A DNA stretch of 64,000 nucleotides from DAIODI01 sp046349255 (GTDB lineage Bacteria; Pseudomonadota; Alphaproteobacteria; Rhizobiales; Aestuariivirgaceae): NCBI GenBank assembly GCA_046349255.1, contig JAXMCR010000002.1, positions 744,001-808,000 on the forward strand, written 5' to 3'. This document shows positions 7,470-16,428 of the stretch, one piece after another; positions within the stretch are counted from its first letter, which is position 1, and each line of letters opens with the position of its first letter. The notes below the pieces were generated by a model, which ran no database searches, was not told where the DNA came from, and saw nothing but the letters and a program-made list of their open reading frames with translations. The position numbers and the translations under genes were made by a program.

Positions 7470-8819
7470 ATGAGAAAGTCGCTGATCCGCAAGCACGCGG
7501 CCGCTGCGCCGCGCTACACGAGCTACCCGACCGCGCCGCACTTCCATCCCGGCATCGGGGCGGAGGAATACCGCGCATGGCTGAAGGGCCTCGCGCCCGG
7601 AAGCTCGGTGTCGCTCTACGTCCACATACCGTTCTGCGACACGCTCTGCTGGTTCTGCGGCTGCCACACGAAGCACACGCTGCGCTACGAGCCGGTGGCG
7701 CAATACCTGGTGCCGCTCCAGAAGGAGATCGAGACGGTCGCCTCGCTGGTGCCGCGCGACGTTCGGGTGACGTCCATTCAGTGGGGAGGGGGGTCGCCGA
7801 CCATTCTCGAGGCGGAGGACATTCTCCGCCTCGGGAACTGGCTCACCGGCAATTTCACGCCGGCTCAGGACTGTGAGTTCGGCATCGAGATCGATCCGCG
7901 CGGGATGACCGAAGCGAAGGTCGCAGCAATGGCGAAGGCCGGCTGCAACCGCGCCTCGATCGGCGTGCAGGACTTCGATCCGGCCGTCCAGAAGGCGGTG
8001 AACCGTCTCCAGTCCTACGAGGAGACGCGCGACATCGTCGCGGCGCTGCGGGCGGCCGGGATCGGCGCGATCAACATCGACTGCATGTACGGCCTGCCGG
8101 GGCAGACGCGCGACTCGGTCGCCGACACCGTGTCGCAGGTGCTTTCGCTGAAGCCGTCGCGGATCGCGATGTTCGGCTACGCGCACGTGCCGTGGCTCAA
8201 GCCGCACATGAAGATGATCGACGAGGCGGCGCTGCCCGGCCCCGAGGAGCGGTTCGCGCAGGCCAACCGTGCATCGTCACTGATCGCGCAGGCCGGCTAC
8301 GTGCGCATCGGCCTCGACCACTTCGCGCTGCCGGACGATCCGATGGCGCAGGCGCTCGAAACGGGATCGCTGAAGCGCAATTTCCAGGGCTACACCACCG
8401 ACACGGCGCCGGCTCTCCTGGGCTTCGGCGCCTCGGCGATCGGCCGGCTGCCGTCCGCCTACGTGCAGAATGCGCCGGCGAACGCCGACTATGCCCGCCG
8501 CGTAGCGGAGACGGGCCTTGCCACGGTGCGCGGCATCGCGCTCTCCGATGACGACCGGATGCGCGGCTACGCGATCGAGCGGCTGATGTGCGAGCATCGT
8601 CTCATCCGTGACGAGCTGCTCGAGAAATTCCCGGACCTCGCGGACGAACTCCTGTCCGAGATCGAGTACCTCGCGGACAACGATCCCGACCGGCTGATCG
8701 AGCGCACGGACGACGGTTTCGCGGTCACGTCGACGGGGCGGCCGTTCGTTCGCGCGATCTGCGCGAGCTTCGATCCCTACTTCGCGAAGGGTACGGCGAA
8801 GCACTCGATCGCCGTCTGA
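7470..8819 (+). CDS. hemN: Oxygen-independent coproporphyrinogen III oxidase HemN
   Basis: This radical SAM enzyme oxidatively decarboxylates coproporphyrinogen III to protoporphyrinogen IX without oxygen, in haem synthesis in the cytoplasm. In the 449-residue product the [4Fe-4S] cysteines are at 56, 60 and 63, with the extra Cys65 of true HemN (CDTLCWFCGC). The N-terminal YTSYPTAPHF and the GGGSPT and EIDPRG motifs are also present. These distinguish it from HemW, which is encoded elsewhere in this window (27029). It lies downstream of hemerythrin and the Fnr-type box, which fits anaerobic or microaerobic induction together with the haem-rich cbb3 oxidase. Confidence 0.97.
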   Translation: MRKSLIRKHAAAAPRYTSYPTAPHFHPGIGAEEYRAWLKGLAPGSSVSLYVHIPFCDTLCWFCGCHTKHTLRYEPVAQYLVPLQKEIETVASLVPRDVRVTSIQWGGGSPTILEAEDILRLGNWLTGNFTPAQDCEFGIEIDPRGMTEAKVAAMAKAGCNRASIGVQDFDPAVQKAVNRLQSYEETRDIVAALRAAGIGAINIDCMYGLPGQTRDSVADTVSQVLSLKPSRIAMFGYAHVPWLKPHMKMIDEAALPGPEERFAQANRASSLIAQAGYVRIGLDHFALPDDPMAQALETGSLKRNFQGYTTDTAPALLGFGASAIGRLPSAYVQNAPANADYARRVAETGLATVRGIALSDDDRMRGYAIERLMCEHRLIRDELLEKFPDLADELLSEIEYLADNDPDRLIERTDDGFAVTSTGRPFVRAICASFDPYFAKGTAKHSIAV

Positions 8820-8823
8820 CGCT

Positions 8824-10002
8824 TCACGAGCGCTTGCGATAGACGAGCGCGAGACCGGCGAGCGCTGCGACCGAGAACGCCGCGCCGGCGAGGAACGTCG
8901 CTTCCGGTCCGCTGCGGTCCCACAACAGGCCCGCAACGGCGCTCGACGGCAGGGCGGCGACACCGGTCGTGAAATTCAGCACGCCGAACGCCGTGCCGCG
9001 CAGCTCCTTCGGCGCGGTATCGGCGACGAGGGCGGCGAGGATTCCCTGCGTCAGGCCCATGTGCAGGCCCCAGAGGGCGATGCCGACCCAGACGACCGCG
9101 AGATCGCCGAGCGCGAGGCAGAGGTCCGCCAGCACGAGCACGCCGCAGCCGACGGCGAACAGCCCAAGCCGGCCGACGCGGTCGGACAGCACACCCGCCG
9201 GATAGGCGGCCACCGTGTAGACGGCACTCATCACGACCAGCACGGCCGGGGCCCAGGCGACGCCGAGGCCCGCGTTCTCGGCCCTGAGAATCAGGAACGC
9301 CTCGCTGAAGCGGGCGAGCGCGAAGACGGTCGCGACCGCCGTCACCGTCCAGAACGGCGCGCCAAGCCGAGCGATCGCTTCGCGCGACAGCGGCGACTTC
9401 ACCGGCTGCACGCCGGCGGGCCGCGGCGGTTCATGCACCGCGAACGCGATCAGCAGGAACGACACGATCGCCGGAATTACCGCGACCCAGAACACGAGGC
9501 GGAAATCGTCGGCGGTCGCGAGCATCAGCGCGATCGCAACGAGGGGACCGATGACTGCCCCCACCGTGTCGAGCGACTGGCGCAGGCCGAAGGCCGCCCC
9601 GCGAATCTCCGCAGGCGCGATATCGGCGACGAGCGCATCGCGTGGCGCCCCGCGAATTCCCTTGCCGATTCGGTCGATGAAGCGCGCCGCGACGATCCAG
9701 CTGATCGTCGAGGCAAGCGCGAACACCGGTTTCGTCAGTGCCGCGAGTCCGTAGCCGAAGGCCGCCACCGGCTGTCGCTTGTCGAGCCGGTCGGACAGCG
9801 CGCCCGAGACGATCTTGGTGATCGGGGCGAGCGCCTCGGCCGCGCCTTCGATCAGGCCGACGGCAAGGTTCGAGGCGCCCATCACGGTGACGAGATAGAC
9901 GGGCAGCAGCGCATGGATCATCTCGGAGGAGACGTCCATGAACAGCGAGACGAACCCGAGAATCCAGATGCCGCGCGGTATACGGGCAAGCGTCGAGGCC
10001 AC
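8824..10002 (-). CDS. MFS family transporter
   Basis: This is a 392-residue inner-membrane transporter of the major facilitator superfamily with about 12 hydrophobic segments. The motif between helices 2 and 3 is GALSDRLDKRQP, and the repeat in the second half is GVLSDRVGRLGL. The segment DRIGKGIRGAPRDALVAD is characteristic of a subfamily often annotated as MFS or UMF1-like, with no substrate known. The start is GTG 10002, five bases after the stop of the preceding DUF1345 gene, because the frame then begins with a polar tail and the first helix (GIWILGFVSLFMDVSSE). Substrate cannot be inferred. It converges with hemN, leaving only four bases between the stops. Confidence 0.85.
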   Translation of the reverse strand: MASTLARIPRGIWILGFVSLFMDVSSEMIHALLPVYLVTVMGASNLAVGLIEGAAEALAPITKIVSGALSDRLDKRQPVAAFGYGLAALTKPVFALASTISWIVAARFIDRIGKGIRGAPRDALVADIAPAEIRGAAFGLRQSLDTVGAVIGPLVAIALMLATADDFRLVFWVAVIPAIVSFLLIAFAVHEPPRPAGVQPVKSPLSREAIARLGAPFWTVTAVATVFALARFSEAFLILRAENAGLGVAWAPAVLVVMSAVYTVAAYPAGVLSDRVGRLGLFAVGCGVLVLADLCLALGDLAVVWVGIALWGLHMGLTQGILAALVADTAPKELRGTAFGVLNFTTGVAALPSSAVAGLLWDRSGPEATFLAGAAFSVAALAGLALVYRKRS

Positions 10003-10007
10003 CGACG

Positions 10008-10658
10008 TCAGCCGCCGAGGTTGACGGCGATGTTGACGGCAAGCGCCACAATCACCGTGTTGTAGAAGAACGACGCGACGCCGTGCAGCAGCGTGACGCG
10101 GCGCATCGGCGCAGTCGTCACCTGGACGTCGGAGACCTGCGCGGTCATGCCGACCACGAACGAGTAGTAGAAGAAGTCGGAGAGCTCGGGCTCGTGCGTC
10201 TTCGGAAACGTGAGCCCGCCAGCCCTGCCGTCGGCGGCGCTTTCCGGAGAATAGAAGAGCCGGGCATAGTGCAGAGCCATGACCGTGTGCACCATCGCCC
10301 AGCCGAGCGGTATGCTCGCAACGGCGAGGACGATCTCGTACCACGGCAGTTCCATCTTCGAACGTACGAGCAGGAACAGCGACCACAGGCAAAGCGAAAT
10401 CGCTCCCGCCATGACCAGCCAGATCAGGAAGATGCCCTCGTCGGTCTCCGCCGCATGCGCGCGAAGCTGCCGGGCGCTGGTGCCGTACCAGGCCAGCCAC
10501 GTCGAGACGAGGTAGACGGTGAAGAAGGCATCGCCCCCCGCAAGCGACTTCGCTTCAAAGTTGGTGAGGTCGAATAGCCCGATCACCGCGATACCGACCA
10601 GGACCGCCAGATAGAAGCGCCAGTGGATCTTGATGTGGGTCAGGGTCGTGCCGGCCAA
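10008..10658 (-). CDS. DUF1345 family membrane protein
   Basis: This protein of about 216 residues has roughly five hydrophobic segments and belongs to the DUF1345 family. Family signs are the FFTVYLVSTWLAWYG helix, ELSDFFYYSFVVGMTAQVSDV and the closing region LLHGVASFFYNTVIVALAVNI. Function is unknown. The start is uncertain: TTG 10658 is the first reasonable initiation codon giving a short polar N-terminus before the first helix. It is followed after five bases by the MFS gene, so they are likely co-transcribed. It is divergent from the proline-racemase-family gene. Confidence 0.78.
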   Translation of the reverse strand: MAGTTLTHIKIHWRFYLAVLVGIAVIGLFDLTNFEAKSLAGGDAFFTVYLVSTWLAWYGTSARQLRAHAAETDEGIFLIWLVMAGAISLCLWSLFLLVRSKMELPWYEIVLAVASIPLGWAMVHTVMALHYARLFYSPESAADGRAGGLTFPKTHEPELSDFFYYSFVVGMTAQVSDVQVTTAPMRRVTLLHGVASFFYNTVIVALAVNIAVNLGG

Positions 10659-10775
10659 GCGGCGGCTCCCGTGGATGTGGCTGGCGCGAATGGTAGGGTC
10701 GCGCCCCGCGCCGTGCAAGCGCGCTGCGGCCCGGCTAGACTGCCGGTTTCGCAAGGGTGACAGGGAAAAGCGGCG

Positions 10776-11825
10776 ATGCGGGCAAAGCGGACGATCCAGG
10801 TGGTGGGCTGCCATGCCGAGGGCGAGGTCGGCGACGTGATCGTGGGCGGCGTGCTGCCCCCTGCGGGCTCGACCATGTACGAGCGCATGCGCACGATGGA
10901 GCGCGACCACGACCACATCCGGAGGCTCCTGATCAGCGAGCCGCGCGGCAGCGTCGCCCGGCACGTGAACCTCATTACCCCGCCGATCACGCCGGGTTGC
11001 GACGCCGGCCTCATCATCATGGAGCCGACCGAGTATCCCCCGATGTCCGGCTCGAACTCGATGTGCGCCGTCACCGTGCTGCTCGAGACCGGCATGGTCG
11101 AGATGCGCGAGCCCGAGACGATCGTCACGCTCGACACGCCGGCGGGCGTGATCCGCGCCCGCGCGAGCTGCCGCGACGGCAAGTGCGAGCGCGTCGAGAT
11201 CGAGAACGTGCCCGCCTTCGTCGACGCGCTCGACCAGGCGATCGAGGTCGAGGGGTTCGGCACGGTTTCCCTCGATACGGCCTACGGCGGCATGTTCTAC
11301 GCGATCGTCGATGCAACGAAGCTCGGCTTCACGGTCGCAGAGGACGAGGCGCGCGACCTCTCGATCGCGGGCGAGGCCATCCGCAAGGCGGCGCGCGAGC
11401 AGTTGACGGTGGTGCACCCGGGCAATCCCGGAATCTCGGGCGTTTCGATCGTGCAGCTCAACCGGCCGTTCGAAGGCGTGGGCAAGGCGACGCGGAACAC
11501 CTGCATCGTCTCGCCCGGCCGCTGCGACCGCAGCCCAACCGGCACGGGAACCTCCGCCCGCATGGCGGTATTGCATGCCAGGGGCCAGATGAAGGTCGGC
11601 GACACGATGATCCACGAATCCATCATCGGGTCGCAGTTTACCGGGACAATCCGTGGCGAGACGACGGTTGCCGGCCGGCCGGCCATCCTGCCGACCATTT
11701 CCGGGCGGGCTTGGATCACCGGTATTTTGACCTACATGTTCGATCCCGGCGATCCGTGGCCGGAGGGCTATCGTTTAACGGATACATGGGGTGTTACAAA
11801 ATCCCTGGAGATGGTACAGAACTGA
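10776..11825 (+). CDS. Proline racemase family protein, probable trans-3-hydroxy-L-proline dehydratase type
   Basis: This is a 349-residue cytoplasmic enzyme of the proline racemase / hydroxyproline epimerase / hydroxyproline dehydratase family. The first catalytic cysteine is kept but in an altered context (GSNSMCAV instead of MCGH). The second catalytic position, normally Cys in DRSPCGTGTSA, is Thr (DRSPTGTGTSA). A Cys/Thr pair is what defines trans-3-hydroxy-L-proline dehydratases, so dehydration to a pyrroline carboxylate is more likely than racemisation. A ribosome-binding site (AGGGA) precedes the ATG. No hydroxyproline catabolic genes are next to it, so substrate is inferred only from residues. 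Confidence 0.82.
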   Translation: MRAKRTIQVVGCHAEGEVGDVIVGGVLPPAGSTMYERMRTMERDHDHIRRLLISEPRGSVARHVNLITPPITPGCDAGLIIMEPTEYPPMSGSNSMCAVTVLLETGMVEMREPETIVTLDTPAGVIRARASCRDGKCERVEIENVPAFVDALDQAIEVEGFGTVSLDTAYGGMFYAIVDATKLGFTVAEDEARDLSIAGEAIRKAAREQLTVVHPGNPGISGVSIVQLNRPFEGVGKATRNTCIVSPGRCDRSPTGTGTSARMAVLHARGQMKVGDTMIHESIIGSQFTGTIRGETTVAGRPAILPTISGRAWITGILTYMFDPGDPWPEGYRLTDTWGVTKSLEMVQN

Positions 11826-11835
11826 CGTTTTCGCC

Positions 11836-11884
11836 GGTGCCTGCCGACTATCCTGCCGGTACGTTCGATGATAGGACAGGCACC
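11836..11884. repeat. Widely spaced inverted repeat upstream of the RND operon
   Basis: GGTGCCTG (11836-11843) and CAGGCACC (11877-11884) are perfect complements separated by 33 bases. They lie just after the racemase-family stop and about 90 bases before the efflux adaptor start. It may be a weak terminator or an operator for the pump genes. There is no U-run, and no regulator gene is adjacent. Confidence 0.35.
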
Positions 11885-11976
11885 GTAAGCCGCGCTGAGC
11901 GCGGCCCCGCATGAACTTGCTGCGGGTCAAGATTCCACCAGGCAGGACACCAACGGGTCAGAGTGCGGGTTCCGCA

Positions 11977-13179
11977 ATGTCGAAGCGTTTCTTCGTTTTC
12001 ATCTTCCTCCTGATCTGCGCGATCCTGGGCGGACTGTACTGGTTCCAGTTCATGTTCCTGCCGAACATGATCAAGGAGGCGATCTCGAAGTCGCCGCCTC
12101 CGGTCGTGACGATATCGGCTGCCCCGGCCACGACCGAGACGTGGGTGCCGATCATCCGCGCCATCGGCACGCTGAAGGCCGAGACCGGCATCGACGTGAC
12201 GACGCAGGCCTCCGGCATCGTCGAGACGCTTGCCTTCAACTCGGGCGACGACGTGAAGGAGGGCGCGCTCCTCGTGCAGCTCGACGACACGGTCGAGCAG
12301 GCCGACCTCCACGCCGCGCAGGCGACGCTCAAGAACGCGGAAAGCGACCTCGCCCGCCAGCAGGACCTGTTCAAGCGCGGCACCGTCGCCCAGTCGCAAC
12401 TCGACCAGGCGATCGCCAAGCGCGACGAGTCGGCCGCCGCCGTGGACAAGATCCAGGCGGTGATCGAGCAGAAGCGCATCGTCGCGCCCTTCGCGGGCAA
12501 GCTCGGCATCCGCAAGATCGACAAGGGACAGTACATCTCGCCGGGCCAGGCACTGGTGCCGCTGCAGGCGCTCGACGAGATCCTCGTCGACTTCCCGCTC
12601 CCCGAACAGGAGCTGTCGCGGGTGAAGATCGGCCAGGACGTCGAGATGCACGTCGATGCGTTTCCGGGCACCGACTTCAAGGGCAAGATCGACGCGATCG
12701 ACGCCCGGGTGAACCAGGAGACGCGCACGGTGATCGTGCGCGCCCGGATCGACAACGCGGACCGGCGGCTGTTGCCCGGCATGTTCGCGAACCTCGAGGT
12801 TCTGGCGGGCGCGCCGGAGAAGGTGGTGACCATCCCGCGCACCGCCGTGACCTACAGCCTCTACGGCGATTCCGTGTACGTCGTGACTCCGGCGCCCGCG
12901 CAGCCGGCGCCGGCGGCAAAGACCAGTGAAGGCGGCAGCGGCTCGGCCGCTGCGGCCACGGCCACGCCTCCGGCAAAGCCGGACGAGCCGCTGTTCCAGG
13001 TCGAGCGCCGCTTCGTGAAGATCGGTGAGACGCGCGAGAACCGCGTGTCGATCCTCGACGGGGTGAAGGACGGCGAGCAGGTCGCGGTGGTCGGCCAGCT
13101 CAAGCTCACCAACGGCGCCAAGGTTCACGTCGACAACTCCAACCTGCCGGCGGCGCCCGAAACGCGCCCGGCCCAGTGA
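11977..13179 (+). CDS. RND efflux periplasmic adaptor (membrane fusion protein)
   Basis: This adaptor of about 400 residues links an inner-membrane RND pump to an outer-membrane channel. An N-terminal membrane anchor (residues 5-25) is followed by the lipoyl halves (TQASGIVETLAFNSGDDVKEG and the matching half near IVAPFAGKLGIRKI, each within the usual fold), a coiled-coil hairpin between them, and the beta-barrel domain. The C-terminal third contains an Ala/Pro/Ser linker, probably a loop. The start is ATG 11977 (MSKRFF), which puts the anchor at the N-terminus; an upstream in-frame ATG would add a polar tail. It is followed after 17 bases by the pump gene. No TolC-like partner lies in the window. 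Confidence 0.92.
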   Translation: MSKRFFVFIFLLICAILGGLYWFQFMFLPNMIKEAISKSPPPVVTISAAPATTETWVPIIRAIGTLKAETGIDVTTQASGIVETLAFNSGDDVKEGALLVQLDDTVEQADLHAAQATLKNAESDLARQQDLFKRGTVAQSQLDQAIAKRDESAAAVDKIQAVIEQKRIVAPFAGKLGIRKIDKGQYISPGQALVPLQALDEILVDFPLPEQELSRVKIGQDVEMHVDAFPGTDFKGKIDAIDARVNQETRTVIVRARIDNADRRLLPGMFANLEVLAGAPEKVVTIPRTAVTYSLYGDSVYVVTPAPAQPAPAAKTSEGGSGSAAAATATPPAKPDEPLFQVERRFVKIGETRENRVSILDGVKDGEQVAVVGQLKLTNGAKVHVDNSNLPAAPETRPAQ

Positions 13180-13196
13180 GGAGCGCGTAGCGTCCG

Positions 13197-16100
13197 ATGC
13201 ATTTCACCGACATCTTCATCAAGCGTCCGGTGCTGGCGACCGTCGTCAGCCTGCTGATCCTGCTCGTCGGCCTGCAGGCGCTGTTCCGGCTGCCGGTGCG
13301 GCAGTACCCGGAACTGACGAACACCACGATCACCATCACGACGACCTACCCCGGCGCCAACGCCGACCTGATCAAGGGCTTCATCACGACGCCTATCCAG
13401 CAGGCGGTGGCGTCGACGGAAGGGCTCGACACGCTCACCTCATCGTCGTCGCAGAACGTCTCGACGGTGACGCTCAACCTGCGCCTCAACGCCGACCCCG
13501 ACCGGGCGATGACCGACGTGCTCTCGAAGGTCAACCAGGTGAAGGGCGAACTGCCGCGCGAGGCGAACGACCCGATCGTCGTGAAGCAGACCGGCCAGGG
13601 CTACGCGCTGCTCTACATGTCGTTCAACAGCAAGGTGATGACGTCGTCGCAGATCACCGACTACCTGACGCGCGTGGTGCAGCCGAAGCTGCAGACGCTC
13701 GACGGCGTGGCGAAGGCGGAGATTCTCGGCGGACAGACCTTCGCCATGCGCATCTGGCTCGACCCCGACCGGATGGCGGCGCTCGGCGTGACGCCGCTCG
13801 ACGTGTCGGCCGCGCTCGCCGCCAACAATTTCACGTCCGCACCCGGCCAGATCAAGGGCGATTACGTCCAGACCAACATCAACGCCGAAACCTCGCTCGC
13901 CTCGGCGGAAGCGTTCGGCAAGCTCGTCGTCGCGCAGCGCGGCGACACGCTGATCCGACTAGGCAACATCGCCCGCATCGAACTCGGCCCGCAGAGCTCC
14001 GATTCCTCCTCGGTGTTCGACGGGCTGAAGGCGGTGTTCATCGGCATCTACGCCACGCCTTCGGCGAACCCGCTGACGGTGATCAGCGAGGTGCGCAACG
14101 CGTTTCCCTCGATCAAGAGCGAGCTGCCGGTCGGCCTCGAGGCGGCGATCGCCTACGACGCTACCGAGTTCATCCGCGCCTCGATCAACGAGGTGATCAA
14201 GACGCTCGGCGAGGCGGTGGTCATCGTCATCGTCGTGATCTTCCTGTTCCTCGGCAACTTCCGCTCGACGCTCATCCCGATCGTCACGATCCCGTTGTCG
14301 CTCATCGGCGTGATGGTGGCACTTCTTGCGCTCGGCTACTCGATCAACCTGCTCACGCTGCTCGCGCTCGTGCTCGCCATCGGCCTCGTCGTCGACGACG
14401 CGATCGTGGTGGTGGAGAACATCTACCGCCACATCGAGGAGGGAATGACCCCCTACGACGCGGCGCTGAAGGGCGCGCGCGAGATCACAGGCCCGGTCAT
14501 CGCGATGACGATCACGCTCGCCGCGGTGTACGCGCCGATCGGGTTCACGACGGGCCTCACGGGCTCGCTGTTCCGCGAGTTCGCCTTCACGCTCGCGGGC
14601 GCAGTCGTCGTGTCGGGCATCATCGCGCTGACGCTGTCGCCGATGATGTGCTCGAAGCTGCTCAAGGCGCAGGATTCCTCGGGCGGCTTCGTGCGCTTCC
14701 TCGACCGGACGTTCGACCGCTTGAAGCGCGGCTACCAGCGCCGTCTCGAACGGTCGCTGCGCGGGCGGCCGACGACGATCCTGATCCTCGTCGGCGTGAT
14801 CCTCGCCTCGGGCCTCATGTACGTGACGACCCAGAAGGAGCTCGCCCCCGACGAGGACCAGGGCATCCTGTTCGTCGTCGCGAAGTCGCCGCAGTACGCC
14901 AACCTCGACTACCTCGAGCACTACACCGACCAGCTCGCGCAGCTGTTCAACACGGTGAACGAGAAGGAGCACGTGTTCCAGATCAACGGCTCGGGCGGCG
15001 TGCAGATGGGCTTCGCCGGCATCCTGCTCAAGCCGTGGGCCGAACGCACGCGTTCGCAGCAGGACATCCTGAAGGAACTGCAGCCGAAGATGGGGCAGGT
15101 GCCGGGCATCAACGTGTTCGCGTTCTCCCCGCCGGCACTGCCGGTCGCGGGCGAAGGCACGCCGCTCCAGTTCGTGATCACCACGCCCGGCGACTTCATC
15201 CAGCTCGCCGACGTCGTGCAGAAGTTCAAGGAGGCGGCCGACAAGAGCGGGCTCTTCATCTTCACCGACACGGACCTGCGCTTCGACACGCCGCAGGTCG
15301 AGCTGAAGATCGACCACGACAAGGCGAACCGCCTCGGCATCAAGATGGCCGACATCGGCCAGGCACTGGCGACGCTGCTCGGCGGCAACTACGTGAACCG
15401 CTTCAACATGCAGGGCCGCTCCTATGAGGTGATCCCGCAGGTACCACGCGACGCGCGCCTCTCGGCCGACTGGCTGACGCGCTACCAGCTGCGTACCGCC
15501 GACGGCCAGCTCGTGCCGCTCTCGGCGGTCGCGACCGTGTCGCAGTCGGTGCAGCCGAACGCGCTGACCACGTTCCAGCAGCTCAACTCGGCGATCCTCT
15601 CGGGCGTGCCGTTCCCAGGCCGGACGCTCGGCGAGGGCATCTCGTTCCTGCAGAACCTCGCTGCGACCGAGATGCCGGAAGGCTTCTCCTACGATTTCCA
15701 GGGCGAGAGCCGGCAGTACGTGCAGGAGGGCAACACGCTGGCCCTGACCTTCGTCTTCGCGCTGATCGTGATCTTCCTCGTGCTCGCCGCGCAGTTCGAG
15801 AGCTTCCGAGACCCGCTGATCATCCTGGTGGCGCTGCCGACCTCGATCTTCGGCGCGCTGATCCCGCTCAACTTCGGGCTCGCGACGATCAATATCTACA
15901 CCCAGATCGGCCTCGTCACGCTGATCGGCCTCATCTCCAAGCACGGCATCCTGATGGTGGAGTTCGCCAACAAGCTGCAGGAGGAGGAAGGGATGGACCG
16001 CAAGCAGGCGATCGTCCACGCCGCCGCCGTGCGTCTGCGCCCGATCCTGATGACGACGGCCGCCATGGTCGTCGCGATGATCCCGCTGATCTTCGCAGAA

Positions 16101-16349
16101 GGCGCCGGCGCGAAGAGCCGCTTCGACATCGGCCTCGTGATCGCCTTCGGCATGACGATCGGCACGATGTTCACGCTGTTCGTGACGCCCGCCGTCTACA
16201 CCTACCTCGCCCGTGACCACCGCGCCGAGCGGCGCGCCCGCGAAGGCGCCGGCGGCGTCAGCGACGAACCGGAGCCGCCGCCCGCGCCGCCGCAAATCCC
16301 GCCGTTCCCGCGCAATCGGCGGGGCAAGCGGGCGACCGTCGGCGCCTGA
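13197..16349 (+). CDS. RND multidrug efflux pump, AcrB/MdtB-like inner-membrane transporter
   Basis: This is a 1050-residue proton-driven trimeric efflux pump of the HAE-1 type. It starts with the standard FIKRPVLATVVSLLILLVG helix. Twelve transmembrane segments surround two large periplasmic domains. The proton-relay aspartates appear in LAIGLVVDDAIVVVENI and the matching lysine in LISKHGILMVEFAN. The C-terminal 40 residues are a Pro/Arg-rich cytoplasmic tail. Length is typical. It forms an operon with the adaptor upstream and ends before an intrinsic terminator at 16372. Substrates cannot be told from sequence. Confidence 0.95.
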   Translation: MHFTDIFIKRPVLATVVSLLILLVGLQALFRLPVRQYPELTNTTITITTTYPGANADLIKGFITTPIQQAVASTEGLDTLTSSSSQNVSTVTLNLRLNADPDRAMTDVLSKVNQVKGELPREANDPIVVKQTGQGYALLYMSFNSKVMTSSQITDYLTRVVQPKLQTLDGVAKAEILGGQTFAMRIWLDPDRMAALGVTPLDVSAALAANNFTSAPGQIKGDYVQTNINAETSLASAEAFGKLVVAQRGDTLIRLGNIARIELGPQSSDSSSVFDGLKAVFIGIYATPSANPLTVISEVRNAFPSIKSELPVGLEAAIAYDATEFIRASINEVIKTLGEAVVIVIVVIFLFLGNFRSTLIPIVTIPLSLIGVMVALLALGYSINLLTLLALVLAIGLVVDDAIVVVENIYRHIEEGMTPYDAALKGAREITGPVIAMTITLAAVYAPIGFTTGLTGSLFREFAFTLAGAVVVSGIIALTLSPMMCSKLLKAQDSSGGFVRFLDRTFDRLKRGYQRRLERSLRGRPTTILILVGVILASGLMYVTTQKELAPDEDQGILFVVAKSPQYANLDYLEHYTDQLAQLFNTVNEKEHVFQINGSGGVQMGFAGILLKPWAERTRSQQDILKELQPKMGQVPGINVFAFSPPALPVAGEGTPLQFVITTPGDFIQLADVVQKFKEAADKSGLFIFTDTDLRFDTPQVELKIDHDKANRLGIKMADIGQALATLLGGNYVNRFNMQGRSYEVIPQVPRDARLSADWLTRYQLRTADGQLVPLSAVATVSQSVQPNALTTFQQLNSAILSGVPFPGRTLGEGISFLQNLAATEMPEGFSYDFQGESRQYVQEGNTLALTFVFALIVIFLVLAAQFESFRDPLIILVALPTSIFGALIPLNFGLATINIYTQIGLVTLIGLISKHGILMVEFANKLQEEEGMDRKQAIVHAAAVRLRPILMTTAAMVVAMIPLIFAEGAGAKSRFDIGLVIAFGMTIGTMFTLFVTPAVYTYLARDHRAERRAREGAGGVSDEPEPPPAPPQIPPFPRNRRGKRATVGA

Positions 16350-16371
16350 AACCCTATCGCCACTGGCCGAG

Positions 16372-16411
16372 ACGCCCCGTCTGGAGTAGCACATCTCCAC
16401 GGGGCGTTTTG
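16372..16411 (+). terminator. Intrinsic terminator after the RND operon
   Basis: ACGCCCCGT (16372-16380) pairs with ACGGGGCGT (16399-16407). An inner GGAG/CTCC pair extends the stem, and it is followed by TTTTGCGTTT. It sits 22 bases after the pump stop and just before the AI-2E permease gene. Confidence 0.75.
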
Positions 16412-16428
16412 CGTTTGGGGGACCGGCG

